DNA of 53,449 nt from DAOOWV01 sp035371485 (GTDB taxonomy: Bacteria; Patescibacteriota; Dojkabacteria; JAFGLO01): assembly GCA_035371485.1 (NCBI GenBank), contig DAOOWV010000003.1, positions 1-53,449 of the forward strand, given 5' to 3'. The translations under genes were made by a program, and so were the position numbers. This document shows, in pieces, positions 16,970 to 25,648 of the stretch. Below the pieces are notes generated by a model. The model did not search any database, was not told where the DNA came from, and worked only from the letters and a program-made list of their open reading frames with translations. The stretch's first letter is position 1. Each line of letters begins with the position of its first letter.

Positions 16970-19900
16970 TTATTTTGGTTGAGCGACGACAGGCATCGCA
17001 TTTTCTAAAATATTTCTACCAAACCAAATTCCACCTGGATTCAATTTAGCCTTAGCTACTATTTCCGCTAAATTCATACCTTTGTTGGCTTCTAAAAGAT
17101 ATTCAATACCTTTATCACCTAACGTAGCCCTCCAAAGGTTTGGATCACCACTTACAAACATTTTTACAAGTTTATCCCCAATTCCGATACCATCATAAAC
17201 TTTTGCAGATGAATCTCCCATCATAATTCTTTCAAGCGCTTGTGCAACGGATGATCCTGGAGCTAAACTTAAAGCCTCACCACCAACAAATCTTACCAAT
17301 TCTCCGTTCCGTTCAACTTCAATTTTTAAAACCCTATCAGCCATTGACACATCCATAGTCTCAACTTGCCCAGTTTTATCAATTAATTTTCCATCTTCCA
17401 CCAATGCATCTTTTCCAGACTGCCACCTTGAAATCAAACTATCTGTACCTGTTAAACGCATACCCATAGCCATAACTGAAGAACCAAAGATCAAACCAGT
17501 AGTAATTGATGAGATATAAGCTTGAGTATTATCTCCTGCTAGTCTCTTTAATCTTTCAGCATATTTAGCTCGCTCATCTTCAGGTAAACCACCACCAGCA
17601 ATTTTATCCAAAATTCTTTTAATTTCACCTTTTTCTCTCACAGTAGTAATAGCTTCTACAGCTTTTCCACCTGGAATTGCAACCAAAGGAATAATTCCTG
17701 CAGCTACTGGTCCAAAAACGAATGATGCAGCTGCACCTACAGTAGTACCAATTGCCAAGCCCAATAATCTTCTTGTTCTCTCTTTAATTTCTTCAGCAAA
17801 CCTATCAGCACCTTCTCTATCACCTTTGAATTTTGCAACCTGGTGACCTACTAAAGCTCTTGCCCAGTCTATTCCTTCCCCAGCCATAGCAACTCCTCCT
17901 CTTAATAAATTCCAGGCTGCATATAATCCCATACCAATAGCAATTATATTTCCCGCAGTTCCACCAATAGCACCTAAAGCTAATATGACTGCAACACCTC
18001 TTAAAACCCTTCCAACACCATTAAATGAACCTTTAAAGAAATCTTTTAGTACATTTCTCTCTTTCTTATTAACAACCCTCATTGCTACTTCAGGACTAAG
18101 TCCAAGATCCAAGCAAAGCTCAATTGCTTTCTGATCTTTTACACTTTCCATACGCTTTAATGTTGGAGCCAACTCACCTTTGGCTTCCCTTTCTGTAAGG
18201 AAATAATTACCTGGTAATACGCTTAAATCATTATACATCGCAGGATTTTCCGCAATAATTTGTTCAACTAATGCGTTTAATACATCTCTATCGTTCATCA
18301 AATCATGTGCAACTATATTGTAAACTCTTGCATTTAATGGAGTAACTTTAGTGGAATCTACATCTATCTTTCCACCTTTAATCGTTAATACATTTTTTAA
18401 TTCACTCAACATATATGCGTCAATATATAACTCATAGGCTTGTGCAGTATCAACAGCCAATAAGTCAAAGTAAGGCTTGTTAACAATGGCAACTTCTTGC
18501 TTAAAATGCTGATCACCAGCATTAAATAAACCAGGAATGGTAGCCTTTATACTATCAACCTCAGTTTGAACAAATCCTAATTCGAGAAGAATAGTGTTAA
18601 AGTCTTTTCCCTTTAATTCATTAAACTTTTGCAAATAAGCTTTTGAATCAATACTTGTCCTAAAATTACCACCTGCTTCTCTCATAGCCCACAATTCCAT
18701 TATCAAAGCAAGGTTCTCCCTATTCTTACCATCACTTAATTTGTCAACTAAAGCTTCTTTAGAAAATATAGGAGGAACAGCAACTTTATCAAGAATTGCT
18801 AAGGAAACAGCCCTTCCAGTTGAAGGATCAATGACCGAATGAACGTTACTCAACTCAGTATTTATCAAAGTTCTTGCACTAGCAACATCTCTAACTTTTT
18901 TCCCGGTTGCATCATAACATACGGGACCATAACCTAAAATATCATAAACCACTCCTCTTCTTACTTCTTCACGATTAGATGGAATCCCTAAGTTATCAAC
19001 TTTATGTTCAGTAATTGGATGGGTTAAATTGTCCCTGTTTTTTACAATAGCCTTTACAACTGGATCAGCTTTAAGTTTTTGCCCAATCTCTGTTAGTCTT
19101 GCATCTCTACCGGGATCAGCAATAGCCCCAGCAAAATCAATAGAATTCAATAAACTTCCATTTCTTTTATCTACTTCATTAAGAGTTCTTTGACCATCTT
19201 TTCTTAATTCAGTTCTTAATTTGTGTCCATGATAGTCTTCTAAAGCTTTTTTCCCGGCTTCTTCTCGCAATGTTTCTAATGCATATTTCCAAGATTCTTT
19301 TTGACTTGGATCAATATGTGGCGAACTCAATTTCTCTGCTACCTCAAGGTATTGCTCATTTGTTAAAGGTACTATTTTATTAGCTTCTGTTTTTTTAGCA
19401 TTAATTTGATCTGGAGATACAGGCATGCCAGCTACAATTCTTTGTGCAATACGATTATTCATAAATGCTACCCTTGCTTGATCAACAGCTGGTTGATTTG
19501 CAGGATCAGCAGCATTAGGAATCCTCGCAACAGCGTCAGCTTGGAATGTCGCAACTACAGTAGAATTACTTGGATCTGCACTCCAAGTGTCAATATCCGT
19601 TTGTGGAATCCCCTTCATAAGTTCTTGTCTAACAAGCAGTTTGGCAACCTTTTCAACAACTCCAGGTCTTACTTTTTTTATATCTTCAGGTTTTAACATT
19701 CTGCTTTCGCCAGTTACGGGAGTAGCTCTATCAACAAATTTTCCCACAACAGGAATTTTTCCAGCAACATCTGTAACCTTATCTCCTACTCTAGCAACTT
19801 TGTCATCAACCGTACCTCGCCAATCATCTACTTTTCCTCCACTTCCGAAAGCATCTCCAACTCTTTCAGCAAATCTTTGGATGGCCCTAAATGGTGCCTT

Positions 19901-19981
19901 TATTGCATCTACAACTTTTTCTGCTCCCATTTTTATTCTGTCTCCAATGGGAGGATTTACACCAGGATTCATAAGTGTCAT
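16970..19981 (-). CDS. Large (1003-residue) membrane-associated protein of unknown function
   Basis: Not recognised. The N-terminus (about 15-90) is amphipathic and repetitive (MGAEKVVDAIKAPFRAIQRF, then KVARVGDKVTDVAGKIPVVG). A long helical soluble region follows to about 645. Three glycine/alanine-rich hydrophobic stretches lie at about 658-700, 740-772 and 822-845 (for example IGGTAGNIIAIGMGLYAAW), then a soluble C-terminus. Glycine-zipper-like segments suggest membrane insertion or oligomerisation. There is no enzyme motif. It heads a pair with the small helical gene 28 bases downstream, and a strong hairpin separates it from the pair upstream. It is the largest component of the accessory island and a candidate structural or translocated protein. 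Confidence 0.7.
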   Translation of the reverse strand: MTLMNPGVNPPIGDRIKMGAEKVVDAIKAPFRAIQRFAERVGDAFGSGGKVDDWRGTVDDKVARVGDKVTDVAGKIPVVGKFVDRATPVTGESRMLKPEDIKKVRPGVVEKVAKLLVRQELMKGIPQTDIDTWSADPSNSTVVATFQADAVARIPNAADPANQPAVDQARVAFMNNRIAQRIVAGMPVSPDQINAKKTEANKIVPLTNEQYLEVAEKLSSPHIDPSQKESWKYALETLREEAGKKALEDYHGHKLRTELRKDGQRTLNEVDKRNGSLLNSIDFAGAIADPGRDARLTEIGQKLKADPVVKAIVKNRDNLTHPITEHKVDNLGIPSNREEVRRGVVYDILGYGPVCYDATGKKVRDVASARTLINTELSNVHSVIDPSTGRAVSLAILDKVAVPPIFSKEALVDKLSDGKNRENLALIMELWAMREAGGNFRTSIDSKAYLQKFNELKGKDFNTILLELGFVQTEVDSIKATIPGLFNAGDQHFKQEVAIVNKPYFDLLAVDTAQAYELYIDAYMLSELKNVLTIKGGKIDVDSTKVTPLNARVYNIVAHDLMNDRDVLNALVEQIIAENPAMYNDLSVLPGNYFLTEREAKGELAPTLKRMESVKDQKAIELCLDLGLSPEVAMRVVNKKERNVLKDFFKGSFNGVGRVLRGVAVILALGAIGGTAGNIIAIGMGLYAAWNLLRGGVAMAGEGIDWARALVGHQVAKFKGDREGADRFAEEIKERTRRLLGLAIGTTVGAAASFVFGPVAAGIIPLVAIPGGKAVEAITTVREKGEIKRILDKIAGGGLPEDERAKYAERLKRLAGDNTQAYISSITTGLIFGSSVMAMGMRLTGTDSLISRWQSGKDALVEDGKLIDKTGQVETMDVSMADRVLKIEVERNGELVRFVGGEALSLAPGSSVAQALERIMMGDSSAKVYDGIGIGDKLVKMFVSGDPNLWRATLGDKGIEYLLEANKGMNLAEIVAKAKLNPGGIWFGRNILENAMPVVAQPK

Positions 19982-20018
19982 ATTAGTATTTTAAAATTTT
20001 AATTAATTATCAAAATAA

Positions 20019-20052
20019 CAAAGAAAAGTCTCACTCAAGAGACTCCTCTTTG
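20019..20052 (-). terminator. Hairpin, probable terminator of the 20103-21562 transcript
   Basis: Outer arms CAAAGA/TCTTTG and inner arms AGTCTC/GAGACT give 12 base pairs with a 2x2 internal loop and a six-base loop. On the minus strand it is followed by a T-rich stretch (TTATTTTG). It lies between the stop codon at 20103 and the start at 19981. Confidence 0.55.
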
Positions 20053-20102
20053 ATATTTTATGGTACCTTATCGATTTTACCGAAAGTTAACCAGGTAATA
20101 GA

Positions 20103-20423
20103 CTATCCATTAACTTCCTTTATACCTTTAAACAAACCATCCATAATTATTTTCCCAAGATCAATCATTTCATTCTTTTTTTTATCTGAAAGAATAGTCG
20201 AACTCCTTATTTCTGATACATACTCGTCGTATATTGTCTGAAGTTTCTTAAGTAACTCTATACGCAAAGAAACATCGACTTCATTATACTCATTTAAAAA
20301 CTGTGTATAAACTATCAATGATTCTTCAGGAAGTCCAGACGCAATATCAAGCGCCAGTAATTTTTGTTCACTGGTAAAAAGCAACGAATCATCTAAGGCT
20401 TTTAAAAAGGCAGTTTTGCTCAT
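20103..20423 (-). CDS. Small all-helical protein, partner type of the island
   Basis: A 106-residue soluble helical protein (FLKALDDSLLFTSEQKLLAL, IASGLPEESLIVYTQFLNEY). Its opening resembles the plus-strand protein at 29582 (FIKTVLSTTLFTDEEKVKIV, then SLSEEAR): a helix, an LFT(S/D)E(Q/E)K turn and a second helix ending in LPEES or LSEEA. It follows the 372-residue protein at 20444 by 20 bases. The shared LFT-E-K motif is the best sequence evidence that these small proteins form one family. Function unknown. Confidence 0.65.
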   Translation of the reverse strand: MSKTAFLKALDDSLLFTSEQKLLALDIASGLPEESLIVYTQFLNEYNEVDVSLRIELLKKLQTIYDEYVSEIRSSTILSDKKKNEMIDLGKIIMDGLFKGIKEVNG

Positions 20424-20443
20424 AAAAAATAATTTAATTTAAT

Positions 20444-21562
20444 TTACAAGTTTTTTCCGCTCACGTTACTTGGTGGAACTTTTGCTTTATTTGCTGATTC
20501 TTGCTTAGCGTTAGCTTTTTTTAACGCTTCTTCTAAGAAACTTTTAACCATAGCCATAGCAGCAGAGTTATCAACATATTCTTCAAATCTTTGCAACTTA
20601 GCTCCTCCAGGTTTTTGAATCATAATCTCCCACAAAGGACCAAGCATTAGATTAAACATACGCGCTCCTGGAACAAAGTTTAATGCTAATTCGGCAATTT
20701 GCATTGCCACTGGTTCCATCTGGTCCCCTGTCCATTCTTCATAAAGCCTCTTTCTCGCATCAATTATAAACTTATCTACAACCACATCCGTAACTCCAAG
20801 TCCCGTTAAATCTGGAGTAATCACATCAACACCCACAGTTACCAATGCCAACGTTACTAAAGCCAACATTCTCTCAATTCTTTGTGCACTACTAATTGGT
20901 TTCATTTTATGAGATTCTCTATAAGCATTATCCTCAGCAACACTTGCCCTATGTTGTTCACCAATTCTTCCTAACCATTTAGCAAAAACACCTTTTCTCT
21001 TATCTCTTGCAATATCAGCATATTTATCCAAAGTGCCTTGAACTCTTTGTGAAAATTTCTGAAATATACGATCAGCTTCTATTTCTTCAACCGCTTCTTT
21101 TTCTTGAGGCGCAACTGCTTCCTTTCCCTTGAAACCTTTTAAAATTCCTTTTGCTAAACTGAAAACAATTCCAGCTACAGCAATAACTTTACCAAAGCCA
21201 GTGAATCTTCTTTTTTCATCTTTTTCACACTCAACACCTTCAGTACCATCTTCTTTAGCATGCGGTGCTCCTTGTGTTGTGGAATCACCAGCTTCAGCAT
21301 CCGTTGCTCCTTGTGTTGAGAAATCACCAGATTCTAATGTTCCAGACGTTGCAGCAACTACATCCGGACCTGGTGTTGCTTGTGCTTCAGTTCCATTTGC
21401 TTCCGCACCTATTTCTTCTGCTGGTACCCTGGTAACACTTGGTACTTCAGGGAATTCTGCTACTGGCGCTTGAGCTACATCGGCTACTGCGTCTGGTAAT
21501 CGTGTTGGACCGGTTCCTGATACACCTGAATTTACCCCCGTAGAACCTTGTTCTAGTGCCAT
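20444..21562 (-). CDS. Membrane-associated protein with Ala/Thr/Glu-rich low-complexity N-terminus
   Basis: The 372-residue protein is unrecognised. Residues 1-115 are low complexity (Ala, Thr, Gly, Glu, Pro) with a near-duplicated motif, DFSTQGATDAEAG then DSTTQGAPHAKE. A hydrophobic segment (FGKVIAVAGIVFSLAKGILKGF) lies at about 122-145. A charged helical region follows, then a hydrophobic block MLALVTLALVTVGVDVITPD near 225. The C-terminus is lysine-rich. The layout of disordered head, basic linker and hydrophobic core resembles the proteins at 22671 and 29915. The head is compositionally unlike neighbouring housekeeping genes. A helical partner gene follows after 20 bases. Confidence 0.68.
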   Translation of the reverse strand: MALEQGSTGVNSGVSGTGPTRLPDAVADVAQAPVAEFPEVPSVTRVPAEEIGAEANGTEAQATPGPDVVAATSGTLESGDFSTQGATDAEAGDSTTQGAPHAKEDGTEGVECEKDEKRRFTGFGKVIAVAGIVFSLAKGILKGFKGKEAVAPQEKEAVEEIEADRIFQKFSQRVQGTLDKYADIARDKRKGVFAKWLGRIGEQHRASVAEDNAYRESHKMKPISSAQRIERMLALVTLALVTVGVDVITPDLTGLGVTDVVVDKFIIDARKRLYEEWTGDQMEPVAMQIAELALNFVPGARMFNLMLGPLWEIMIQKPGGAKLQRFEEYVDNSAAMAMVKSFLEEALKKANAKQESANKAKVPPSNVSGKNL

Positions 21563-21701
21563 CTTTTATTACATAATAAATTATTCTTCAACTATTTCTA
21601 TATCAACAAAAAACACAGCGTTATTATATCACAATAACTTGTTTTTTTCAACACTTAGTTCTATTAAATATAACAATAAGTAAAATAAATGTCAAATCAT
21701 T

Positions 21702-21757
21702 CAAGCTAACAAACGAATGAACAAGTGAACAAGTTAACAAGAGCACGAGTGAAAAAG
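21702..21757. repeat. Period-8 array, seven units
   Basis: CAAGCTAA, CAAACGAA, TGAACAAG twice, TTAACAAG, AGCACGAG and TGAAAAAG in strict phase, upstream of the plus-strand four-helix-bundle gene. These are the reverse-complement form of the TTCACTTG-type octamers after dnaN. Confidence 0.85.
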
Positions 21758-21816
21758 CTCATAATGCTAATAATTTTATATTGAACTAAACAATCTAAGC
21801 ATAATATAATAAAATA

Positions 21817-22185
21817 ATGAAACCGAGTATTCTAAAAACAAAATCTCAAGAATTTGGGTCTCTAGCAATCGATTTCTATAAATTTTTAAATTCACAAAAA
21901 CTATATGAAATTGCAAAACAGTTTTTAAAAAGTGCTACAAGTATTGGCGCAAACATATCAGAATCAAAATATGCTGAAAGTAAAAAAGATTTCATTCACA
22001 AGTTACATATAGCATTAAAAGAAGCAGTTGAGACAGAATACTGGATTGAGTTGCTGAAAAATGAATCTAAAACATATAAAAACTTCTCAATACTTGAGAA
22101 TGAAAATAAAGTTTTGATTTTTATTCTAACAAAGTCAATAAGAACTGCAAAACAAAATGAGCAAATTAACAAACGAACAGACTAA
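21817..22185 (+). CDS. Four-helix-bundle protein, S23/IVP family, third copy
   Basis: The 122-residue protein has the family core SATSIGANISESKYAESKKD and FIHKLHIALKEAVETEYWIE. It is the only plus-strand gene inside the minus-strand island and interrupts it between two large/small pairs, so it looks like a late insertion. Its last codons (QNEQINKRTD) are encoded by the first units of the period-8 array at 22155-22242, indicating that the array has grown into, or supplied, the 3' end. Function unknown, as for the two copies at 7721 and 8874. Confidence 0.88.
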   Translation: MKPSILKTKSQEFGSLAIDFYKFLNSQKLYEIAKQFLKSATSIGANISESKYAESKKDFIHKLHIALKEAVETEYWIELLKNESKTYKNFSILENENKVLIFILTKSIRTAKQNEQINKRTD

Positions 22186-22242
22186 CAAGTGAAAAAACTA
22201 ACAAACTAACTAAAAAGAGATAGAACTAACGAGTGAACAAGA
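22155..22242. repeat. Period-8 array, eleven units, overlapping a gene end
   Basis: Eleven phased octamers including AAATTAAC, AAACGAAC, AGACTAAC and AAACTAAC (twice). The stop codon of the four-helix-bundle gene (22183-22185) lies within the fourth unit. Confidence 0.85.
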
Positions 22243-22289
22243 GTGATTGGTTATTTTTTTCAAATCATACCATAATTTCAATCTCGCAG

Positions 22290-22321
22290 TTTTTCACTAG
22301 TTAACTAGTTAGTTCGTTCAT
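22290..22321. repeat. Period-8 array overlapping the stop of the next gene
   Basis: TTTTTCAC, TAGTTAAC, TAGTTAGT and TCGTTCAT in strict phase. The TAG stop of the minus-strand gene at 22305 and its final codons (NERTN) are inside the array. Confidence 0.75.
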
Positions 22322-22646
22322 TTAATAAATTGTCAATCCCTTCTATAATTGTTTTCTTCCATTCCAGCGATTCAGCAACGAGTTCTTCTTTACGTTCATT
22401 GGTAATATCTTTTGACGCAAGAATCATCCCTTGGTAAAAAGCAATCCTTTTTAAAATTTTATTTTTGAAGTCACTCAAACTCTGAAGTACCTCCTGATCA
22501 AGCACTGAAACAGTATCTCCGAATTCATCCAAAAGTGTTTTTTTAAGTTCTTCAGGAACAGAGTCAATAAGCGAAATAAGATCATTTTTCTGCTTATCAG
22601 TAAGCGATATACTCTGAACGATTTGAGCAGTTTTATCCATTATCAT
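22305..22646 (-). CDS. Small all-helical protein, partner type of the island
   Basis: A 113-residue helical, charged protein (IVQSISLTDKQKNDLISLID, VPEELKKTLLDEF). The SLTDKQK turn followed by a helix and VPEEL mirrors LFTSEQK...LPEES in the protein at 20103, supporting a common family. It follows the 433-residue protein at 22671 by 24 bases. The last five residues come from a period-8 repeat, so the ancestral end may have been different. No membrane segment or catalytic motif. Function unknown. Confidence 0.65.
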   Translation of the reverse strand: MIMDKTAQIVQSISLTDKQKNDLISLIDSVPEELKKTLLDEFGDTVSVLDQEVLQSLSDFKNKILKRIAFYQGMILASKDITNERKEELVAESLEWKKTIIEGIDNLLNERTN

Positions 22647-22670
22647 TTACATTAAATTATTAATACTACA

Positions 22671-23972
22671 CTACGGCGTACTTGCTGCTTTAATTCCTTT
22701 TCCAACAGCACCAGCTCCAATGTCAAACATGTCACCTAAAAATCCAAATTTTGAGGACAGAAATCTATTGAGCCATTCATTAAAAGGTTTCAATAAATGC
22801 CCATGTGGTAATCTTTCATTTAGTCTACTAAATGCTGTAAGCCCACTTGGAGATATAATTTCTCTCAAACCATCAGGTGCAAAAATAGTCAATATTCCCG
22901 ATAATAATGACGCTCCCTTCCTTGAATATCCTCCTGTCTTGAATCTATCAGAATGAATAAACATTTCAGCATCTTCTCGAGAATATCCCTTTTCCATCAA
23001 AGCAACAATTACTTCATGTTCTCTTTTTAAGGCATAAGCTTTATCCACAGACTTTGATATCAAAAACTTATCACTGAGTTTATCAGTCACATATTTGACT
23101 ATGGTTTCTGTAAATTTATCATCTAGATCCAAACCTAAAAATCCCAATGCTTTTTTATCTTTCAAAAAATCAAGAAGAGGTTTTCCAGTTACCCAGTCTA
23201 AGCCCCAAGAGTAGATTAATACTCCTAAATCAAATAATGCATCTATAGCTACCTTTTTCTCACTTTCACCTGGCTCCACATTAAAGAACCATCTTCTCGC
23301 ATTTTCAAGTTTACCCCTTGCAATCCTTTCCTGTTTTTTGGCCACCTCCTTATTAAAATCCTCTAAATCTACATTCATTCCTTCCAAAAACAAAATTTTT
23401 AATGCCTTTTCCATTCCTACTTTTTCAGCAAGACTTAGTAATTCTTGTGTTCTGGGATCTAATAATGAATCTAAAGTCTGCACCTCGTCCTGTGGTATTC
23501 CAGAACTATCACCTGACTCTTCATCCTCCGTTAACGGAATAACTAGCGAATGGGATGCAATAGCAATTACTTCGTCAGGAGTGGGATGCTCTGGCTTCGT
23601 TAATGATTCTGGTGTGTCAACTTCAGATTGAGCCTGTTGTGCCAATTGTTGCTCCATCCTATGATGCTGAAATGAGATACCTGCAATGAGTTGAAATGCT
23701 TCCGTAGCAGTCATTTGTTCAATAAGTCTCCAAGCCATTGGATGAATCTCTGGAAAATCTCTTTTCCAAGCTTCAATCATCTCAGGAGTAATTTCGGCTC
23801 TTGTAGCTCCATCTCTACTCTTAACTGCTGGCTGAAATGGTTCTACTGGTGAAGGGACAGGAGCATCAATAGAAGCAGGAAGATTGCCAGTTACAACTGG
23901 AGAAGGTATTGGTGATTCTGTACTCCTTGGAATGTCATTACCTACCCCAAAAGATGGTCTATTAAAACCCAT
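22671..23972 (-). CDS. Membrane-associated protein with Pro-rich N-terminus
   Basis: Unrecognised, 433 residues. Residues 1-55 are proline-rich with a near repeat (ESPIPSPVVTGNLP, then DAPVPSPVEPFQP). Residues about 60-120 are helical, 120-215 acidic linker. From about 235 there is a hydrophobic/charged block (ALFDLGVLIYSWGLDWVTGK, then a KYVTDKLSDKF helix). A glycine-rich hydrophobic end (GFLGDMFDIGAGAVGKGIK) follows. The core order (hydrophobic segment, then a helix of the VSDQGLKWVANEF/YVTDKLSDKF type) is similar to 29915. It is followed by a helical partner gene after 24 bases and preceded by the unrelated 289-residue gene. Confidence 0.66.
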   Translation of the reverse strand: MGFNRPSFGVGNDIPRSTESPIPSPVVTGNLPASIDAPVPSPVEPFQPAVKSRDGATRAEITPEMIEAWKRDFPEIHPMAWRLIEQMTATEAFQLIAGISFQHHRMEQQLAQQAQSEVDTPESLTKPEHPTPDEVIAIASHSLVIPLTEDEESGDSSGIPQDEVQTLDSLLDPRTQELLSLAEKVGMEKALKILFLEGMNVDLEDFNKEVAKKQERIARGKLENARRWFFNVEPGESEKKVAIDALFDLGVLIYSWGLDWVTGKPLLDFLKDKKALGFLGLDLDDKFTETIVKYVTDKLSDKFLISKSVDKAYALKREHEVIVALMEKGYSREDAEMFIHSDRFKTGGYSRKGASLLSGILTIFAPDGLREIISPSGLTAFSRLNERLPHGHLLKPFNEWLNRFLSSKFGFLGDMFDIGAGAVGKGIKAASTP

Positions 23973-24039
23973 TTTTTCAGTTTATAAATTTATTTTTAGC
24001 ATTTGAGTATTTTAACATTATACACTACATATTGCAAGG

Positions 24040-24909
24040 TTAGTTCGCATATCGTACCTCATTACTAAGCCCAGTCAATCTTGCAGCACGTTTATATATC
24101 TCAAGCTTTCTTCGTACTATCTTTTGCATTGCCAACTTTTCTGGATCCCTACCATGATACGACAAAATTTCCAAATATATTTTTATCCTCTCTGCATGCG
24201 CAGGTGCACAGATAATTGCAGGACATTTACCTTCTTCGGCTAAGGTTAATAACGCTTCAGCCTGCAGAAGTCTTCTTGCATCATTTGGTGACATTCTCTC
24301 CAATAATTCTCTATTTGTAACATTGTGCCCATGTCCGGTATATTCATTCCAACGATCAAACCAAAATTTAAATTTAGATTTCGGAACATCTATACCCCAA
24401 AGTCCCATTACTTCAACAAAGGGAACAACTGGGTTAGCTGCAAAAAGAACTTCTAAAACTTCGTATACAACTTTATTTGCGATATCAGCTGAAGCTATTC
24501 TTTTCCCTAATTCAGAAGCAACTTTAGTGCAGTGTCCAAAAAAATCATATATATATGCTTTACTATATTGTTCAGCCCCTAATTTATTAAAATTTTCAAC
24601 CTCTTCTGGAAGATAACTTATCAAAACGTCAGTTACACCTGGCTGACCAATAAATGAACTAAGAAGTTCTTTCCAATTTAAGGGGGCTACTCCTTTTATT
24701 TCAGACCTTCCATTTACATCATTAGAAGTATTATGTTCAATGCCACAAACATAAACCTTTCTACCTCCAGAAATCTCAACTGCGACACTTGTTCCCTTAT
24801 CAATTGGAAACGTTGAGGCATATTTCTTATCCAAATCAACAACAACCGCGTCAGTATGTTTTTCAGGCACAAATACTCTTGGAAAAGTCGTTTCTCCGCC
24901 AAATCCCAT
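24040..24909 (-). CDS. Unknown soluble protein, faint TraB/Tiki-like pattern
   Basis: The 289-residue protein has no membrane segment. The N-terminal half contains a strand-turn KVYVCGIEHNTSN; the C-terminal part contains KCPAIICAPAHAERIKIYLE. A Gly-x-x-His near the start and a second strand followed by x-x-His near the end is the arrangement in the TraB/Tiki (GumN-like) superfamily, but the spacing and surroundings are not convincing. Between them lie helices with an FWFDRWNEYTGHGHN motif. It lies between a small helical gene upstream (28-base gap) and a large one downstream (67-base gap), so it probably belongs to the island system. Confidence 0.6.
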   Translation of the reverse strand: MGFGGETTFPRVFVPEKHTDAVVVDLDKKYASTFPIDKGTSVAVEISGGRKVYVCGIEHNTSNDVNGRSEIKGVAPLNWKELLSSFIGQPGVTDVLISYLPEEVENFNKLGAEQYSKAYIYDFFGHCTKVASELGKRIASADIANKVVYEVLEVLFAANPVVPFVEVMGLWGIDVPKSKFKFWFDRWNEYTGHGHNVTNRELLERMSPNDARRLLQAEALLTLAEEGKCPAIICAPAHAERIKIYLEILSYHGRDPEKLAMQKIVRRKLEIYKRAARLTGLSNEVRYAN

Positions 24910-24936
24910 AGACAGTAAGAGACTTATATAATAATT

Positions 24937-25278
24937 TTAAATCATTAATCGATCTATTCTTTTCTTTTGTTCATCATTACATTCTGGATAAACGGTTGCA
25001 ACAAAATCATCCATCAACTCAACAATTTGTTCCACCCTTTTATCCCCAACAATTTCCGAAATTTGCTCTATCAAACCATTGAAATCACGTTCATTCTTGA
25101 TCTCACCTGGATGAAAACTCATTCCCTCATTTTTACAAATTTGCAAAAGTTTTTCAACCGTCGTCATTTGATAAATGGCAATAAAATCATTAACTCTTTT
25201 ATACTGCTCTTCTGTAGAGTATCCCAATATTTTTAAAATTTCATGAAAAATGTTTATTTCAGTATCTAATATACTCAT
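24937..25278 (-). CDS. Small all-helical protein of the island
   Basis: The 113-residue protein is helical and acidic (EINIFHEILKILGYSTEEQY, EIVGDKRVEQIVELMDDFVA). It resembles the other ~110-residue genes of the island in size and composition but lacks the LFT-E-K turn. Here the order is reversed: this small gene is transcribed first and the larger gene at 24040 follows after 27 bases. It may be a distant member or unrelated. Function unknown. Confidence 0.58.
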   Translation of the reverse strand: MSILDTEINIFHEILKILGYSTEEQYKRVNDFIAIYQMTTVEKLLQICKNEGMSFHPGEIKNERDFNGLIEQISEIVGDKRVEQIVELMDDFVATVYPECNDEQKKRIDRLMI

Positions 25279-25616
25279 GTAATTTTTACCAACATTAAGT
25301 TATTACCATAATATAATTAAATTAAATTTTTTGCAAATTATTTAAAAATTTGAAATATGCATCCATTTTCCAAGTACTAATATTCTCCCTTTGAACTTGA
25401 TTCAATTTATTCATACATTGTTAATAAAGTCCCCGAGGGATATTACGCGACTACGACAAATGCAAACCTTAAGAAATTGGAAATTATAATATTGAATTAA
25501 ACTGTTCTCCAGATAAATGTTAGACAAATCTTACAGCAATCAGGAAGACGTGAATTACTTAAATAACATTTTCAAATTAAGAACTCTTATCTATCACATA
25601 TCAACCAAATTCACGT
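25279..25616. other. Gene-free spacer, nothing convincing seen
   Basis: About 340 bases, A+T-rich, with no open frame that looks coding, no tRNA and no terminator. The only compositional anomaly is a short G+C patch with CCCCGAGGG at about 25432. A plus-strand frame at 25517-25753 overlaps the next gene's end antisense and lacks coding character. This may be a decayed gene. Confidence 0.5.
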
Positions 25617-25648
25617 TTTTTCACTTGTTAACTTGTTCGTTTATTTTA
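25617..25648. repeat. Period-8 array at a gene 3' end
   Basis: TTTTTCAC, TTGTTAAC, TTGTTCGT and TTATTTTA. It reaches the stop codon of the minus-strand gene at 25646. Confidence 0.7.

Noticed and set aside
20019..20052. Riboswitch or attenuator upstream of the 1003-residue gene
   Set aside because: A simple 12-pair hairpin with a T-rich tail is explained as the terminator of the upstream transcript; no conserved aptamer features.
21129..21473. Plus-strand open frame of 114 codons
   Set aside because: Antisense to the Ala/Thr-rich head of the 20444 gene. The low-complexity codons leave the opposite strand open; no start context or family.
21702..22321. CRISPR array
   Set aside because: Units are 8 bases with no spacer/repeat alternation and no cas genes nearby.
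24714..24902. Second minus-strand frame inside the 24040 gene
   Set aside because: Overlaps the 24040-24909 gene in another frame and lacks coding features.
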